64,000 bases of DNA. Source: Prunus persica. Lineage: Eukaryota > Streptophyta > Magnoliopsida > Rosales > Rosaceae. Position numbers and translations under genes: made by a program. The stretch covers positions 22,396,719-22,460,718 of the forward strand of contig NC_034012.1 of NCBI RefSeq assembly GCF_000346465.2. Direction: 5' to 3'. The notes under the pieces were generated by a model that did no database searches, was not told the origin of the DNA, and saw only the letters and a list, made by a program, of their open reading frames with translations. Below are positions 12,641-25,667 of this stretch, piece by piece (positions within the stretch are counted from its first letter, which is position 1; each line of letters begins with the position of its first letter).

Positions 12641-15600
12641 GTTGCTCTGAAATTGGTTTATGGTTTATGCGTTTGTATGAAATTGGTTTAGGAGTTTCTC
12701 TAGAGTCTAGGGTTTGGAATTGATGAGATATCTAATCTGGGCTTCAGATTACCCTAATTTGTTTTTCTTTATTGTGATTGTGATTTTAGGTAAGGATTGG
12801 GTGATGGGTTTTTATTTTGGGTCATCTGATATGGTTTTGAGATTAGTTTCATATATATGATTTTGGTTAGTGTTAAAGTAAATAAATGGGTATTTTATTC
12901 CTGCTAGCTAAGGATTGGGTGATGGGTTTTTGTTTTGGGTCATCTGATATGGTTTTGAGATTGGTTTCATATCTATGATTTTGGTTAGTGTTAAAGTAAA
13001 TAAATGGGTATTTCAAATGGCATAAAAAACTTCAAATGCAGGCCATGGATGATGTTCAAGAGGTTCTTACTTCTTTGCATTTCGTTGCACAAAATCATGA
13101 ATTGATGAAAAGAAGTACAGAGCAGATGACACTATACAATTGGGCTACGTGTGCACTTTCTTCATGATTTTCTTCGACAGATTGATTTGTGGTATTGATT
13201 TGTGTGTTAATTGGGTATTATAGGTGTTGCTAAAAAATTATGGGTGAGGTTTCTTTCTAGGTTCAATTCAAATAAACAAGTGCATATGTGGTGAAACAGG
13301 GTCTTAAATTTTGTTAGATGTTTACTAGTCCTCTTATGTGAAAATATAGGTTGTTTACTTTGTAAGATGGTGCAGAGTTTCAAATTTAAACGAAATCAAT
13401 TCCATTCATATTTAAGGTTGGAATGTATATTTTTTTTATTCACTAGGTAGATGTGTTCGATGGACTGGTATTATTGCATGACATGACAAACCTTGCAAAT
13501 CCTCACTTTGACTATCATCATATGATGGTTTTTTAGTACAGAGTTCTTCGACAGAGCAGTGACTCTGCTGCTCTCATTATGAAGTACTTTTTGCCCGTGA
13601 TCTAGCCTGGTTACTTCTTCGTCATGTTTTGTGGCTCAGAAGGAATTGTTTTAACATCACTCTGTTTTTGGGTGTCATTTGAGCATGGTTCGAATGGGTA
13701 ATGAGGAGACTTGTTTTTGTAGCTTGTTGATACTGCTCTTTGACTGATCATGTCATGGGTGCATGAATAGGGATAGAATTCAAGGCATGGAAGGAAAGAA
13801 ATTTGAGGAAGAGGAGGTTTAGGGATTAATGTATTTCTTCTTCTTAAGGACTAAGGTGGCTAACGATGAATGAAGAAATTCTACCTCAGCCCATGAACCT
13901 ATATGTTGTTTGTTCAATTTACCCGTTAAATGCTTCTGTGATTGAAGAAATAGATTTGCCCATCCTGGTTTCATTTAATTTCCAGCTCCTTTGTTTATTG
14001 CATATGTATCATGTAATTAATTATTCCTTTAGCTACAAAGTTCTATTTGATGAGACATCCACTTGTTATGCATTATTTGTCAGTGAAGTCTAGTACTGTG
14101 GTGATAATGGCTGAAGAGGTTCATAATTTTATATATTGAAATGCAAGGCTTAGAATAGTGGATGTGAGATTTTATATTCTCAACAATTTGACTAATGTTT
14201 TAACAATTTTGCTGATGTTGTTTTCTCTTTATTTATTCTAAAAATATGGTGTTTCAGAAAATATCTTCCGATTCTTGTAGGCACTTGATAGGATGCTGCA
14301 GTTTAATAATACTAAAGCTCATAAGAGAAAGCAAATCAAGTCAATGTTTTCTTTGTATCCATGAATTAGATTACTAAATGTTGCTGTAAGTTATTGTGTT
14401 CAGTTTAATTATTTAATTTTTTTTTTTTACATGTAGTATTTTATTTTATTTTTCGCAGAGTTTGTTTATCATTCCATTCTTGAGATGTTATATGTGTACT
14501 TGCAGGCTTGAGAAATTTTCCCATGTTTGGAGGTCAAAACAACTTGTGTAGTCTACCATGCATAATTTCAGAGTTGAAGCTGATGGTGTCTTTTGAGCCA
14601 ATGGATTTTCCTAGATATCAGAAGTGCAATGGCAAATTAATGAATTGATCTAGACAAAGAGAGACCTGAAGTGATACACATCGACCATTTTCTGTGAGCT
14701 GATTCGATAAATAGAAATTGTCTGGTGCTTTTTGTCTTAAGAAGGGTGGTTTAACTTTGCCTTGTTTGCTTTTGGTCTGTAACATTATTTCTCATTGGCT
14801 GTTCTTGGAAATATTTTTGTTCTTTCTTTCCTTGTGTATCCCTTAGAACTTGCCTTTTGCCTTATGGAATTGTGGATGTTTATTTGTATGTAGTAATGGT
14901 GGATTTGTGTGCAGTGAGAATTTCTAATTTCGAGTCATGTAGTTGACTTTTGCATATATGAAGAATTATTTGTTATTCATACATTAATCGAATTCTTTGA
15001 GTTTGCATACAGTCAAGTATTATACATAAACTTTGTGGAATTTTTAAAAACCTTTGGTTTGGGGAAAAGAAATGTACATGTCAATTTCATAACTGTAAAG
15101 TATAGAGATGGTTACCAAATATCATGTTGAGCACTGTGACCCCTAAGTATAGAGATGGTTACCAAATATCATGTTCAGCGCTGTGACCCTTGCAAAGTTA
15201 AAATGCATAAATTAGTTTACTAGTTGTTCTTTATCGTTTTGAAGATTCATTACTTGTTCCCAAAATTAGTTATCCCTATTAGATCACATAATGTTTGAAC
15301 TAATGGTCATCACCTCAATCCTGCCTTTTGCTTGCTCGGAGAAGCTCTGCTGTTTACTTTTTTTTGTCAAAAGGTTTAATGGAAAGCTATCTATCCATTT
15401 CAAATTAAATTCATGTGTTCTTTGTTTTCCTTACAAGAAAATGGAGGTCAAACAATGGACATATGTCAAAAATGAAAAACAGAGGAAGTGCATAATTTGT
15501 TTCTGCCTAAAACGCAATAAACTGGTGATAGGTTGGTGATGCAGTAGTGATAGAGATGCGATAAAAGGGTGCTAGAAATTGCTGATTCTGTTTATTTTGG

Positions 15601-15974
15601 GCTTCTTCTTTTGTTTCATTTCATTTACTTAGCTTTAATAGTTGGATGATTACGAGATGAATTTGTGGGAATTATTAATACAACAAGTACATATATGAAG
15701 AAGATTAAGATGAAGAACATATCGTATCACCAAACATAATCAAACCACCAAATGTAATCATCCTTTTCTTCAAACCATCACGAAGCATTTGCATATTTAT
15801 TCATACCTTCCTTTTTGTGTACATTATTTTTAGTTATTATTTTTAAAAATAATTTCTTACAATGTCTTACGGTGCAATTATGATGCATCTGATTGCCTGT
15901 TTTTGAAAGGCACGTTGTTTCATTCTCGTCGTCGTCTTCTTTTTGAATGAAGTAGGGCCTAAACCGTAAACCCA
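12641..15974 (+). other. MULE left interior, possibly another captured gene stretch
   Basis: There is no intact gene. An exon-like piece follows CAAATGCAG near 13041 and begins ATGGATGATGTTCAAGAG. A second possible open piece (VDVFDGLVLLHDM) follows an AG near 13448. I do not recognise either protein. A short tandem duplication (AAGTATAGAGATGGTTACC, period about 47 bp) lies near 15097-15190. Confidence 0.3.
12791..13026. repeat. 118-bp tandem duplication in the MULE
   Basis: TAAGGATTGGGTGATGGG recurs at 12791 and 12909, and similarity continues through AAATAAATGGGTATTT. The copies are nearly identical, so the duplication is recent or was gene-converted. Confidence 0.8.
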
Positions 15975-15984
15975 TTGATAAGCC

Positions 15985-16240
15985 ATACTCAATATACATA
16001 TAATATAATGGCAATATGTGGCCAATATACATGCACTAGAGAGGCAATATTGGAGTTATATAACAGCAATACAACAACAATAGTAGCACAATATACATGC
16101 AATAGGGTGGCAATATGCATACAATATCTATGCAATACAAAGGCAATATTAGTACAATACAAATACAATATGAGAGCAATATTAAGTCAATCTACATACA
16201 ATACACACACCCATTACAGACTACAATACTAACAATACTA
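15985..16240. repeat. Degenerate minisatellite of CAATAT-type units in the MULE
   Basis: Variants of GGCAATAT and ACAATATACATGCAAT recur every 15-25 bp. The array is AT-rich and creates a spurious open frame. It adjoins the unknown coding fragment at 16321-16743. Confidence 0.75.
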
Positions 16241-16320
16241 TCCCACGAAGGGAAAAGGAAGGCAACACTTTGACATCGCATCACCCAGCACCGCATGAAC
16301 CGAATCAGCACTCACCCTTA

Positions 16321-16743
16321 CTAAAGGTCCATCAAGAGATCCATGTCTTTGGCCTTCCTCCTCGCTGCATGCACGAGGCTATGATGAGCCATTCCCTCTC
16401 CACCTATATTCAGCACCTGCCAGACACCATCTTCATCAATTTCACTCCAATTGTAGTCTGGTGAGATGACCGAAGCATAATCTCGGAACATTTCGAAGCC
16501 GTTGTTGAAACATTCAACCATGTCATGGTTATATTCTTCAGATTTTGTGAATTTTTCGACAACATATTTCTTTGTCTTTTCCAATTTTAACTTGAGGGAC
16601 TCTAACTCTTTGCTCCGACTTATTGCTTTTAGAGTTTGCTTCACTTCTCTATCATATGCTTTGTTCAACTTGATGGCCAAGTTTCCCATAACTTGGCTAT
16701 GAATATCACATTTGCTCTCCCACCAATCTGTTGCCTTAGACAA
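16321..16743 (-). pseudogene. Fragment of an unknown charged, coiled-coil-like protein
   Basis: This is a 140-codon minus-strand open frame with a strongly charged Lys/Glu-rich helix of about 60 residues. The helix is followed by a segment with FNNGFEMFRDYASVI and DYNWSEID, then a basic tail. The pattern resembles C-terminal parts of gag-like or transposon-associated hypothetical proteins in plants. I cannot name a family, and it may be captured or from an older insertion. No start context or upstream exon could be confirmed, although an open stretch in another frame continues towards 16860. Confidence 0.4.
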
Positions 16744-17194
16744 ATATCAGAGGTCGTGCTTGACGGCAGAGATTTTGTCAAGTGGATCATTGCTCTCAAC
16801 CTCACTTGCAAAATTGTGTATTTAAAGAGCCTATTGCTCTGCATTTCAAATGAGGCAAATATATAGGTTTGATTTTTGTTTAACCCCAAAACCTCCCTAG
16901 GCTACAGCCCACTGTAGCCTTTGTCCTAGTTCCGCTAGTGTATTCTAGGGTTCTTGTAATGATCTATTGACTTTGTCGAAACTATGTTTTCTTCTTTGCC
17001 AATCGGTAAATAAGAATTTCAGAGCAGCAGAGCAAGAGAGAACACTATCATGCATGCTATCAAATTGCTTTTACTCTGATTACAATGACAATTGAACCTA
17101 TAATTTTTCTAATACATGAAGCATGATGAAGGTATTAAGATGTAACTGTCCAAGAGGCTTCAATCGGCGGCAAAACGAACATGAGCACACGCCC

Positions 17195-19270
17195 TTACTT
17201 TAGCACAAAAGATGCGCCGGTGTCCTCCAACGTTCCAATAGACTCCTTGAGAAGTCTCTATGCTTCTTCTCTCCTCCTAAACAAGATAGTGAAGCAAATA
17301 GTCACAAGCAATTATGTAACATCCAATCCACATGGCAGATTGATTACACAGTCACAGTACCAGTAGATTTAAGGAATTTATATGCATCTTCGAACTCCTA
17401 CATTGACCATGCACACACCGCAGTTTACTTTTAACCTCATAATTCAAGGTTGAAAGAAACTAAAAATCAACATTTCGATGCCTCACATACAAGAACAGGG
17501 GAGTTTTCTACAACAACTTCTACAATGCACCAAAAGAATAGCCTAGTAGATTCAAATACTTTTACTCTAAATAAAATGCTATATAAGTGATTCATTTAAA
17601 TGATCGAAGGACAGAGAAATTTTCTTTCAACTGTTTTGGAAAACAAAGCAAAACATTTCAGCCTCAGACCACAAATATTTTCAGTAATTGTTGAAAGCAT
17701 ACCTCTTTAAATCCTCCACAGCTTGTTTACGACGTTGTATCTGAAGTTCTAGAATGTGAATTAACATTGCCCTGCCTGTTTGATAAAATACATTACAAAA
17801 TAAAGTACCTCAAAACACAAACCAATACAGTGCATTCTAAGACCCAAAACTATCTTACTTGATGGGGACGCAATGAGTTGAGAAGATGATGCAAGTTCTT
17901 GAAGATAAGAGATATATCTTCCACTCTCCTCGCGTACTGTGATGGTCTCTCTACAAGAATATCAGCCAGCTCCAAAATGTGCAGCTGCAATTCTCTGTTA
18001 AGTGACCTCAGTTCCTTCTTAAAATCTAAGAAGGATCACAATTTTTGTCAGAGAAGCATAAAACATTTTAGAGGCGAAAAACAAACACATGCATATGCAC
18101 AATATATATATATATATATATATATGTAAAGAAGACACTAGAATAAACAGACATACACACATGTGCACATGCAGTTCTTATTTGTTTCTTGTTAGTTATT
18201 ATCAATAAAATCATGCTCTACAAACCTGATGATACATACCCCCTAACACTCTTCTCCTTTCTAAAGAGGACATTTGTATTGCACTAAAGAAGGCTCATTA
18301 AGGGATCATATTTCAGTCGTAATGTCGGATCTATCATGCATGACAACATTTTCTAGTATGGATTGGATATATGCCATAGCCTAGAAAACTATGGCAATCA
18401 ATCAGAAATGTGGAGTAACTGTAACCAAGAAAGTTGTAGATAACTGTAACCAAGAGAATATTTCTCAGTCTAGTAACCGTGTTCTAACTTAACAAAGAAA
18501 ATCTCTCTTTTGCTAACATCTTTCCAAAGAAAATTATAGTTAACTAGTTTATAAAAATGATAAATAATAATAAGATAATTCAACCAATGCTAAGAAGAAA
18601 CTGCAATAAATGATGATTACAACAATGCTTGAAGCAAGAAAAAGTTCACATTAATTCCTAAATTTCAAGAGCAGTAATTTCACACGACAATACAAATAAT
18701 TAAAACTAGAACGGAGGGAGGTATACCAATGTTTGAGCCTTTTGGATACAGTTGACGCACTCCCTGATCTTCCAAGCTCGGAAGAATGTCATCAGTCTAT
18801 ATAAAATAAGATAAAACTAATTAAGAAGAGATTACAAGGAAAACAAAGAAATCATACATTGATAACATCAACACAGTAGATTATAGAATTACACATATTT
18901 TCCAAACTCAACATTCAAAGCCAACAACTTTTAAAGGTACATATATGACATTCCTGGCTAAAGCAACTGCTATAAAGGAGAGATGGCATTCTTCAAACAG
19001 TAAATTCAACAAACTTTACTTTTCACCAAAACTTCTAGCATCCAGTCATTAGTGACAAAAGCAATTTTCAAAAAACAAATTACACAGTTTATATAAATTT
19101 TGACAGGAAGAATGCAAAGAATGAGAAAAGCTCACAGTGTAATTGCCACCATAACAAATGTATGTCCCTTAAATCGGAGGGGGCAGCTCTGGAGCTGATT
19201 TGGGATCTTGCAAGTAATCTTTGTAGAGCTTATAATATGGTGGTGGTGGTGGATATGTCGCTGTAGCCAT
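17195..19270 (-). pseudogene. MED7: Captured Mediator subunit 7 gene, disabled
   Basis: Five minus-strand exons match plant MED7, a middle-module subunit of the Mediator complex that links activators to RNA polymerase II. Exon 1, 19136-19270, starts MATATYPPPPPYYKLYKDY. Exon 2, 18727-18796, encodes DILPSLEDQGVRQLYPKGS. Exon 3, 17859-18025, includes KKELRSLNRELQLHILELAD. Exon 4, 17703-17775, encodes LIHILELQIQRRKQAVEDLK. Exon 5 is 17195-17276. Splice sites are preserved, so capture was at DNA level rather than by retroposition. It is broken three times: a TAA in exon 1 where the family has Glu (after PPPPI), a 1-nt loss at the start of exon 4, and a TAG in exon 5 where the family has Gln. A truncated product is the most it could make. 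Confidence 0.85.
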
Positions 19271-19734
19271 TGCCAGCACCTTATGGCCAAACCTAAATCA
19301 ACCAAGTTTAAAGAAAACAATCATGCCAAGCGCAGCTCTCCAAATCAAACAGAAAACAAACTGAAATAACCAAATAGAAATATTAAGAAATCACCCAATT
19401 ATGTACATAGAAACACTGAATTTATACCTAGAAACACAGTCTCCTTTGCATCACGACACTGACACCTAAAGCGAACGCACAGCCACACAATTGTTTAAAC
19501 CAAACCATAAACCTGTAATTTCCTTTTAACAGAGACAAAGTACCCACACCTCCATCTGCATCTCCACCACTCTATCACCCAAACCACAATCAAATGCATT
19601 CTACCAAACCAAAAATCAAGCCCATTTAAAAATTCCATAAACAAAACATTCTCAAAAGATTACAGGGAACCTGAAACCATCCCATAAATTAAATCCACAC
19701 CTCCATATGCAAAATTTGATTATAAGCATGTAGA

Positions 19735-20152
19735 TTCCAGAAGACCCTAAACCAATTTCGAAGAAACCCCTAAATCAATTTCTTACAAATCCATACACCA
19801 TAAACCAAATTCACAAAAACCCCAAATTTCAAAGAAAAGGAAGATGAACAGTACCTCGTGGATGTCAACCGTGGAGTGAAGCTTGGATGAACAGCCACCG
19901 CTGAGGGAGAAAGACGATTGTGTCGGAGAGAGAGAGTTACACGAGGGAGAGAGCTGAGCGACAAAGAGAGACGGGCCGAAGAGAGAGATGGAGCCAAGAG
20001 AGTTGAGAGAGAACCCAATTTCTGAAAAACTGATATGGGTACAATCAGTCCACAATAAGGATGTATTTATATGTGATAGTTGTAAAAAAATTGGGAAGGG
20101 GTGGTATTTTTAGTTAAAATTATGAAAAGGGTGGCATTTTAAGCTATTTCCC
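19735..20152 (-). repeat. MULE right terminal inverted repeat
   Basis: This is the inverted counterpart of 12220-12640, ending AAGCTATTTCCC. It lies directly upstream of the MED7 copy, so its leader-like tract could act as that copy's promoter; that part is inference. Confidence 0.85.
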
Positions 20153-20161
20153 TTTTTAAAA
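20153..20161. repeat. MULE target-site duplication, right copy
   Basis: TTTTTAAAA is identical to 12211-12219. Confidence 0.9.
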
Positions 20162-22693
20162 ACCTAAGTTCTCTCTCTCACGAACCCTCCCCTTCACATT
20201 TCTCTATAGACGACCACGTTTTGACAACCACCACATCCGGCCACCCCAAGTGACCGGGGCCAGTACGACGACCTCACCTCCCTCTCTCCGTCCCGCCCCA
20301 TTCCCCGCCTCAGTCATCAGCCCAGCCGCTAGAAAAGGCAGAAAAACTGCCAGATTTTATGTAAACATTCTGTCGTCAATTCCGGCTACCAAATTTGTCA
20401 ATCCAGGTAGGCTTTCTCATCCTTTCAACATGATCTAGTTGATGGTTGGGTTAATTAGGATTGATTTTGAAGTTTTGAAACTCGTTTCATAATCTAAAGT
20501 TTTGGCCGGTTTTCGGCTCGAATTTTCGGCAAATTCCGGTCACTTTTTTGGCCGTGGCCCAAGAACAAAAGTTGCTCCAATCGTTGTCCTGATCACGTAG
20601 GTTTAGGTATTATTGGGTGTTTCAAGAATTTTCTAGTTGCCGGGATTCTCTCAAGACACCCACGCACTGTCTGCTCGTGTGACAGCGCGTGGGGGAGGTT
20701 TGGGTGGCGCATTTGGTCCTAAAATGTTCCCCATGTCATCCCGAGCATGACGGTATGCTCATATTTGAATTTGGTTATCGATTGACTGTCGATCGGATTT
20801 ACGCATATTAGGCGTTATCCAGGTTTGATATGTTCGGACCGTTGGATTGACTCCATTTCCATATATGTTGATATAGGTATCTCTAGGATCGTGTAGGAAT
20901 TCGTGAATCGAGAATCGAAGTCTCGGATACTCCGATTCAATGATTCAAAGTTTGTGTTAAACAGTGACCGTTCGATCGTGCCATCGTGAGCGATCCGACC
21001 GCTCGATTTGAACCAAACTTACAGAACATATTTTGTAAACCTTGTTGGACCCATAGGAACTTTCAATTCAGAAATCGGAGGCCGTAGGCCCCGCGGGCCT
21101 GTTTGACAAAGTTTGAGAAGTTTGACCACTCAGTTGACTGAGCATCTTCCGAGGTTGACTGAGCTCCTTGTTCGTCGTTCACACATTTGGAATTCCAAAA
21201 AAAACTAGGGTTTTATTTTAAAGTCTCGTTCGAAGTATTTTATTTTAATCTAGTCCTCATATTCTTAAATAGGTACTTCGGCCAGCGTACCCAACAGGGG
21301 GGACCCTCTCAGGGTCAAGCAGCATTTGATTATCTGTGAGTGAACTTTGTTTTTAAATAATATTCATTATTTTCAAGGATGCAAACTATGCATAATTCTA
21401 TTTGGTCATTGAGTTTATTATATATTTAAACATTGAAATATAATATCATTATGAAAGTATTGGAAGTATGTTTGCATATTTGTATATTGTGAATATTTTG
21501 AATTGATATTTGCTATGTTCGAGAGTTACTATCTATATTTGCATATATGTGTGGGGTACATGGGATTGTTGGAAAGAGATTATGGATAGTGAGTGGGTTG
21601 TGATTTATGTTAGTTTTGAGTGCTATTAGCACTACCCTATGTACCTCCCCGATTTTGGAATACATGGAATGGATACTTGGATATGTCGGAACCCGGGCAC
21701 CCTTGACGGGGTGTTTAGTAGACCCTTAGCGGGGTTAGTCTGAGCTCGTAGCACTTGTCATAGGCATACGAGTATTGAGGATTCTGCTGTACGTGTTGGT
21801 GAGCTAGTCCCCCAGTTGGACGGCTCGTTCCCTAGCCACATAGTCAATTGAGGATTCTTCCATGTGGTCTAGTCAAACAATCCCCCGGTTGGATTGTTTT
21901 CCCGGTACAAGTTTGGTAGTGGTCGTATAGGATATATATATATATATATCATTATCATAAATCTTTGTTCTTGTTTATCAGCGAGGATCCTTCCTCACTC
22001 TCGGTGCCAATGGCACGCGTTTTGAGTGATAGTGGTTTAAGATCTGGAAGGGTGTTGTGTGAATAGGGATATTAGTAAATTATTATGGGATACGGATTTT
22101 AACTTAGTTTTAACGGGTTATATACGAGTATATTGGGTTTCAACTGCATGTTTTCTGCATCGTTTTCCAAACAGTGGGGTTATTATATGTTGTTTTCAAA
22201 GATAACAAAACTTTGTTTTTGTCCACTCACATGCTTTCTGTTTTCCACCCCCTAGCTAGTAGCTAGACTTGAACTAAGCGGCCGTACTAAGTCATGAACT
22301 TCCTAGCCCAAGCTTGTGTAGGACAAACTTTTACTTGTTTCATTTATGTGAACTTCATTTTCAGTTGTAAACTGAATCTCTTAGATATGCTCTATTATCA
22401 CCCATGATAGAGTTGAATCTAAAGCCGCAGGCCTATTATGTAAATTGCATGTTATTACCTTGTGCATGCTGCTATTGGGACTATATTATTGTGTTTTAAC
22501 AGGTTGAAAATTTTGGAAAATGTCTATTTTTCAGGGGAGACTCTACCGAAATTTCGGCAGGAAGTCTTGTCCCTCTTTTCCTTGAATTGGGAAAAAGAGG
22601 CTTGATGTTAGTAAGTAGGCCCTGCATCTGTTTGATGTCATAATTATTACAGAATTCGTAGCGGATTCGGAGGAATTCAGGGCAGGTCCTGTC
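20162..22693 (+). mobile_element. Repeat B, right part: LTR/LARD-like non-coding element
   Basis: It continues the left part at 11946-12219. Blocks shared with repeat A include TTGGCCGTGGCCCAAGAAC, ACCCTCTCAGGGTCAAGCAGC, the GTACCTCCC..ACCCTTGACGGGG block, CTAGTCAAACAATCCC and AGGGGAGACTCTACCG. It ends in GGGCAGGTCCTGTCA, an LTR-like CA end. It has no coding capacity. GC content is higher than the surroundings near 20220-20330 and 20640-21130. Confidence 0.6.
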
Positions 22694-25667
22694 ACTTTTC
22701 ATATCAACATAAACTATTTCTCAAAAATACTAATCCTTATTTGTCACTCAATTCAAATATTTATTTAGGAACTTGTTGTCCTTGAGATTATACTTGTCAA
22801 GCATATGATTCCATACTATAGCCAAGGATTTTCGTCCTTATTATCATATGCAATGTGCTAAAATCATGACAAAATTCTTTTTGAAATATGAAAAACATGT
22901 CTTAGATTCTTAGCAGCATTTTAATAAAATGTTCCAAACACAGCATCCCCAAATATGCTAGTCACTTACATAACATGAATCATAAAGGAAATGTGCTATT
23001 TTAAAGTTCATTCAAGCAACAATCTAGACAAATCTAGGCAATGGAAGGTTTTAACATGAAATTAGGCTTGAAAACAAAACTTTTGCGAAGTATCTTGTAT
23101 TGTATGCCTACATGTTGATTTTCACTAAGGAAGCTTTAGATCTACATCTAAAACACAAGAAAAGGGGTTATACCTTTGGAGCACCACCTCAAGCAAAGCT
23201 TAGAGTTCTTTCACCCTTGGACGACCTTCACCACCAAATTTCTCTCCTTAAAGACACCGAGAAAGTGCCGTTTAATTTCATTATACCAAGATAGATGATG
23301 GAACCTTGTAGAGAAATAGATGCCAGTAATTTCTCTAAAGGTGGCCGCTCTATGCCAAAGAAAGAAAGGGATTGATGTTTCTCTTCCCTTCTCTAAATAG
23401 CACAAGAACTCTAACTCACATTGGAGGCTAAGTGGTGTTTTTTATAGCACATGAGAAAATTAAAAATACATATTTATCCTTAATAGTTATTTATATGTGT
23501 TTATTAGTTTACTATTTTTTTTACTATTATTGTTTAGTTTTAAAAAAATGAGTTTTGAAAGAAAACAGGAGGTGTTATGCCTCCATTTGTTACAAATTCC
23601 TTCTCATTCAATTTGACGAGTGGGCGTTCGGTTATTTCCACATGTTGGCATGCTCTTTGTACTAGCAAGAATGAAGTGTTCACATTTCATTTTCTTAAAG
23701 CTTGTGGTTGATTTAAGAGAGTAGTAAAAAAGCTTGTGCAAGTTTAGGAAGCTATTGGTGGTGGCTATGGAAGCTGGTGGTGGTGGCTATGGAAGCTGGT
23801 GGTGGCAATCTAGGTACAAACTTCATGATTATAGGGATAAGAAGAGTGATTAAGAGTGAGTAGATTAAAAGACAAAAAATACAAAGCAGCCCAAAACGGA
23901 TCTCAAACAGAAATACAAAAGAGAGACCCAAAAAAAGTTTAACAAAGGAAGAGAAATCTAAACTCAAAATTAGAGTTGGGTATTTGGAGATTTGCACAAA
24001 AACTTCGAAGGTTTGATCTTAGAGAATTTAATTCCAATTTTTCGTTTTTATTTAGCATGAATTGACTTATGATTAAGTTGTTATTTTGAGTTGTAAGAAG
24101 AATTCAACAATCTTTAGGACTTATTTAATCATCAGGAAATGGAAGTTAGTTGGTTAGTTTTGGTTTGGGTGTATTGATAAATTTCTACTTTTGGCGATTT
24201 TTATGATTCAAGGCTAAATCGTGTAAGTTGATGAGTTTAGATTGAATTTTGAATCTTAAGGGACTGATTTGGGATCTTGGAATTGATTAAAAATCGAATT
24301 TGGGTGAAATTGGAAATTTGAGTTAACATGTTTGAACCCTCAAGTTTGGATGATTTCTCTCCATCTTGAAAGCATTTTTCAGTGATTTTTTTAAATTTGA
24401 TTAGATTATACATAGCAAGGATTAAAAACCTATGATTTTGTTCAATTCCATTAAGATTAGATAGGTCAATCGAGGGCTAGAAGTTTGGGAAAAGTCGCAA
24501 AAATCTGCATATTTTGAATCTGCTGAAGGAGAGAGATAATGAATAGCGCGTGTGACGGTTTTGGGTGGTTTTCAACAACCCTATTTGTCCCTCTCCACTC
24601 CATTTTTATTTTCAAATGCAAATGTGCCATTTTCGGAACCATCTGAGGCCCGGAAATGGGTGTGTGAGTTACACACTCTCTTGTTGGAGAGTGAATATAT
24701 TAAATTAGTTTCTAATTTATTCTTGTTGTTTGTTTGATGTATTTGTTTGATCAATTTTAGGTTGAGGTGTTGCACTTGATGTTCTTGGGGAACCTTTACG
24801 GAGGTTGATTCAATTAAATTTTGTGAATATTATATGGTTGTTTAATGTTGTTAAATGATGATATTCTTGATATTCTTGATATTATTTGATTGAGATTGTT
24901 TGAGCATATATTGTTTCTCTTGGATGTTTATGATATGGAATTAATTTTGGCATATAATTATTGACGATTGGTGATTATAATTTGGTTTACATGCATCTGA
25001 AAGGTGATGGATGAAATGGGGAATATTTAAGAAAATTCTCTTTTTAGCAGTGATGGTTGGAATTCTTGCGGTGAGAAAGTAATTATAGAAAATAGGGTAT
25101 TGGAAAGGATCTCTTGTGTAGTTGAGCCTAACTGTTGCGGGTCTTAGGGATCCCACAGTGCACATGGTTTTTATTGAGTGATTAGAGACTGGCGATAAGG
25201 AGTTAGACAAGTTGACTAACAAAAAGGGAATTATGGGATGATTGAGATAGGAGTTAGTTCATATAAATGGGCATTTGGGGCCAAGTGGATTATGGAATGT
25301 GCGAGGTCTTGTTGTTCAATTATATGAATTAACGGGAATAGACGAAGAGCATACATTACACTCGTGCATTACTATAATTGATTTGATATTTGATTGTTTG
25401 ATTGTATGTCACCTAATTTAGTTATATCAATTTACGGTGGCAATGTATATCTCCCTACTAAACTGTTGATGCTTCCCCCTCAGCTGCTATTTTGGGAGGT
25501 TTGCGAATAATAGAACTAAGAGGTTAGGCAAGCCGAAGATAATTTACAACCTAAGAATAGGCATGTCTTGTTTATATAGATATTTTCAGATATTCTTTGA
25601 GAATGTTTACCATTTAGTCTTATATTCTTTATTTACTTCATTATAAGACACCAAATTCAAGATTTTA
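22694..25667. other. Non-coding stretch with no recognised gene
   Basis: It is AT-rich, with scattered short open frames that look accidental. A weak pentatricopeptide-repeat-like string (NEVFTFHFLKACG) can be read near 23668-23708, but no flanking repeat units are present. Confidence 0.4.

Larger units (their letters stand above)
12220..20152. mobile_element. Pack-MULE, 7.93 kb, non-autonomous Mutator-like element
   Basis: The ends are GGGAAATAGCT.. and ..AGCTATTTCCC, part of terminal inverted repeats of roughly 400 bp, flanked by perfect 9-bp duplications (TTTTTAAAA). No MURA-type transposase was found. The inside carries a MED7 gene copy with introns, a coiled-coil-rich fragment of unknown origin and a tandem repeat. 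The element sits in repeat B, so it is younger than that repeat. Mobilisation would need a transposase from elsewhere. The ends and duplications are seen directly; the Pack-MULE class follows from the captured host gene. Confidence 0.9.

Noticed and set aside
23590..23720. PPR-like string NEVFTFHFLKACG
   Set aside because: There is one short match with a stop soon after and no repeat units on either side; the evidence is too little.
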